A model generated the notes under the pieces. That model saw nothing but the letters and a program-made list of their open reading frames with translations. It had not been told where the DNA came from and did no database searches. Below, piece by piece: positions 63,365 to 64,000 of a stretch of DNA of 64,000 bases (within the stretch, counting starts at the first letter, position 1; each line of letters starts with the position of its first letter). Made by a program: the position numbers and the translations under genes. The stretch lies in NCBI RefSeq assembly GCF_014839805.1, contig NC_051135.1, positions 12,837,291 through 12,901,290 on the forward strand, given 5' to 3'. This DNA comes from Manduca sexta (taxonomy: Eukaryota; Arthropoda; Insecta; Lepidoptera; Sphingidae).

Positions 63365-63615
63365 CCATCTATGTTTACTGGTGGTAGGTCATTTAAATGT
63401 GGGAGTCCGCCTGAGTAGGTACCACCGCAATGTCTATTTCTGCCGCCGAGCAGCAGTGTGTAGTCACTGTTGTACTCCGGTTTGAAGAATATTTTGGTCA
63501 GTGTAACTACTAGACATAATAAAACGTGGGCGACTTGAGTTTTATGGGCGGTCGTATTGCTTACAATTAGGCGAACGACAAGCTCGTGTCGTCATTCAAA
63601 GCAATGCAATAAATA
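63365..63615 (-). repeat. Interspersed repeat, family E, reverse copy
   Basis: The reverse complement of the 6600-6910 repeat: the gagtccgcctgagtaggtac end comes first, and gggcggtcgtattgcttac last. An internal segment is deleted around 63515-63530. The small open frame here is part of the repeat. Confidence 0.6.
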
Positions 63616-64000
63616 TAACTAAAATTAGTTAATATGCTACCAACGATCCTGGTATTTTGGCAACATCGCTCGAACATAGCCAGATAACTTCGAGGAACTG
63701 CTAGTTGTAGGGAAAGTATACGGAAGAAGACCACATGGGCGATTGCCTGCCTGTAGGTCTGATCAAATAAAAACTATAACAGGACTTCATGTTACCACTG
63801 CCTCAAATAAAATCCAATATCGATTTAGTAGTTCAAACTCTTCAGCGTCTATATGAGTATAGATAAACGAAAATTTCTTTAGGTTTCAGTCTAAAAAGTG
63901 ATAACTAGAAGACTCCAAATCATTACCTTCATAAAAGTTTCCCATTATTTTTACGTAAGAATTCCGTTCCTACGTACCTGATTCATTTTCTGTTTTACAA

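Larger units (their letters stand above)
56590..64000. other. Upstream flank of CCHa2, no supported gene
   Basis: AT-rich sequence with family A, C and E repeats and a SINE. It should contain the CCHa2 promoter, since the coding exon starts at 56350, but no convincing TATA or initiator could be chosen. Confidence 0.55.

Noticed and set aside
1..64000. CRISPR array, phage, operon or rRNA
   Set aside because: No regularly spaced repeats, no dense gene strings, and clear spliceosomal introns; the DNA is animal.

Overview
This is AT-rich, intron- and transposon-dense animal DNA, most probably from a moth or butterfly. The case for Lepidoptera is two neuropeptide precursors whose cores match the forms I recall from lepidopterans, plus several repeat types typical of that order (tRNA-derived SINEs ending in a 'cagtgggacagtatata' tail, SINEs carrying the 'gcccggcgtctg' block, many short inverted-repeat transposons). 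Only two protein-coding genes can be supported. They are paralogues and they face each other.

Plus strand, 8551-24383: CCHamide-1 (CCHa1), six coding exons, 149 residues. A signal-peptide exon (8568-8661) is followed by an 11 kb intron, a 36-nt microexon (19651-19686) with most of the hormone, and an exon (22748-22839) with its last residues and the amidation/cleavage signal. Three more exons encode the C-terminal spacer. The predicted hormone is GSCLSYGHSCWGAH-amide. Minus strand, 56350-48261: CCHamide-2 (CCHa2), four coding exons, 133 residues. One exon holds the signal peptide, the entire hormone (GCSAFGHSCFGGH-amide) and the Gly-Lys-Arg site; three short exons encode the spacer. Every exon joins in frame at GT-AG sites. 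The two stop codons lie about 23.9 kb apart.

Region by region: 1-8550 is upstream DNA with hairpin elements and SINE relics and may hold an unidentified 5' UTR exon of CCHa1. 8662-22747 is CCHa1 introns 1-2, with several short inverted-repeat elements and an unusual CpG-rich tract with a consensus CRE. 24384-48260 is the intergenic space, mainly repeats, with a GC-rich unassigned tract at about 29590-30130 and, near its CCHa2 end, a PIF/Harbinger transposon with intact ends (45235-47180) that has split a SINE. 50060-56215 is CCHa2 intron 1, with a SINE flanked by a perfect 14-bp duplication. 56351-64000 is upstream of CCHa2 and is mostly repeats.

Both genes encode secreted, disulfide-bonded, amidated peptides of the gut and brain that signal through GPCRs of the bombesin-receptor-like class (knowledge of the family in insects). 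Nothing in the window looks like a prokaryotic operon, CRISPR array, rRNA or genuine tRNA gene. Nearly all other open frames are short AT-rich chance frames or lie inside repeats.
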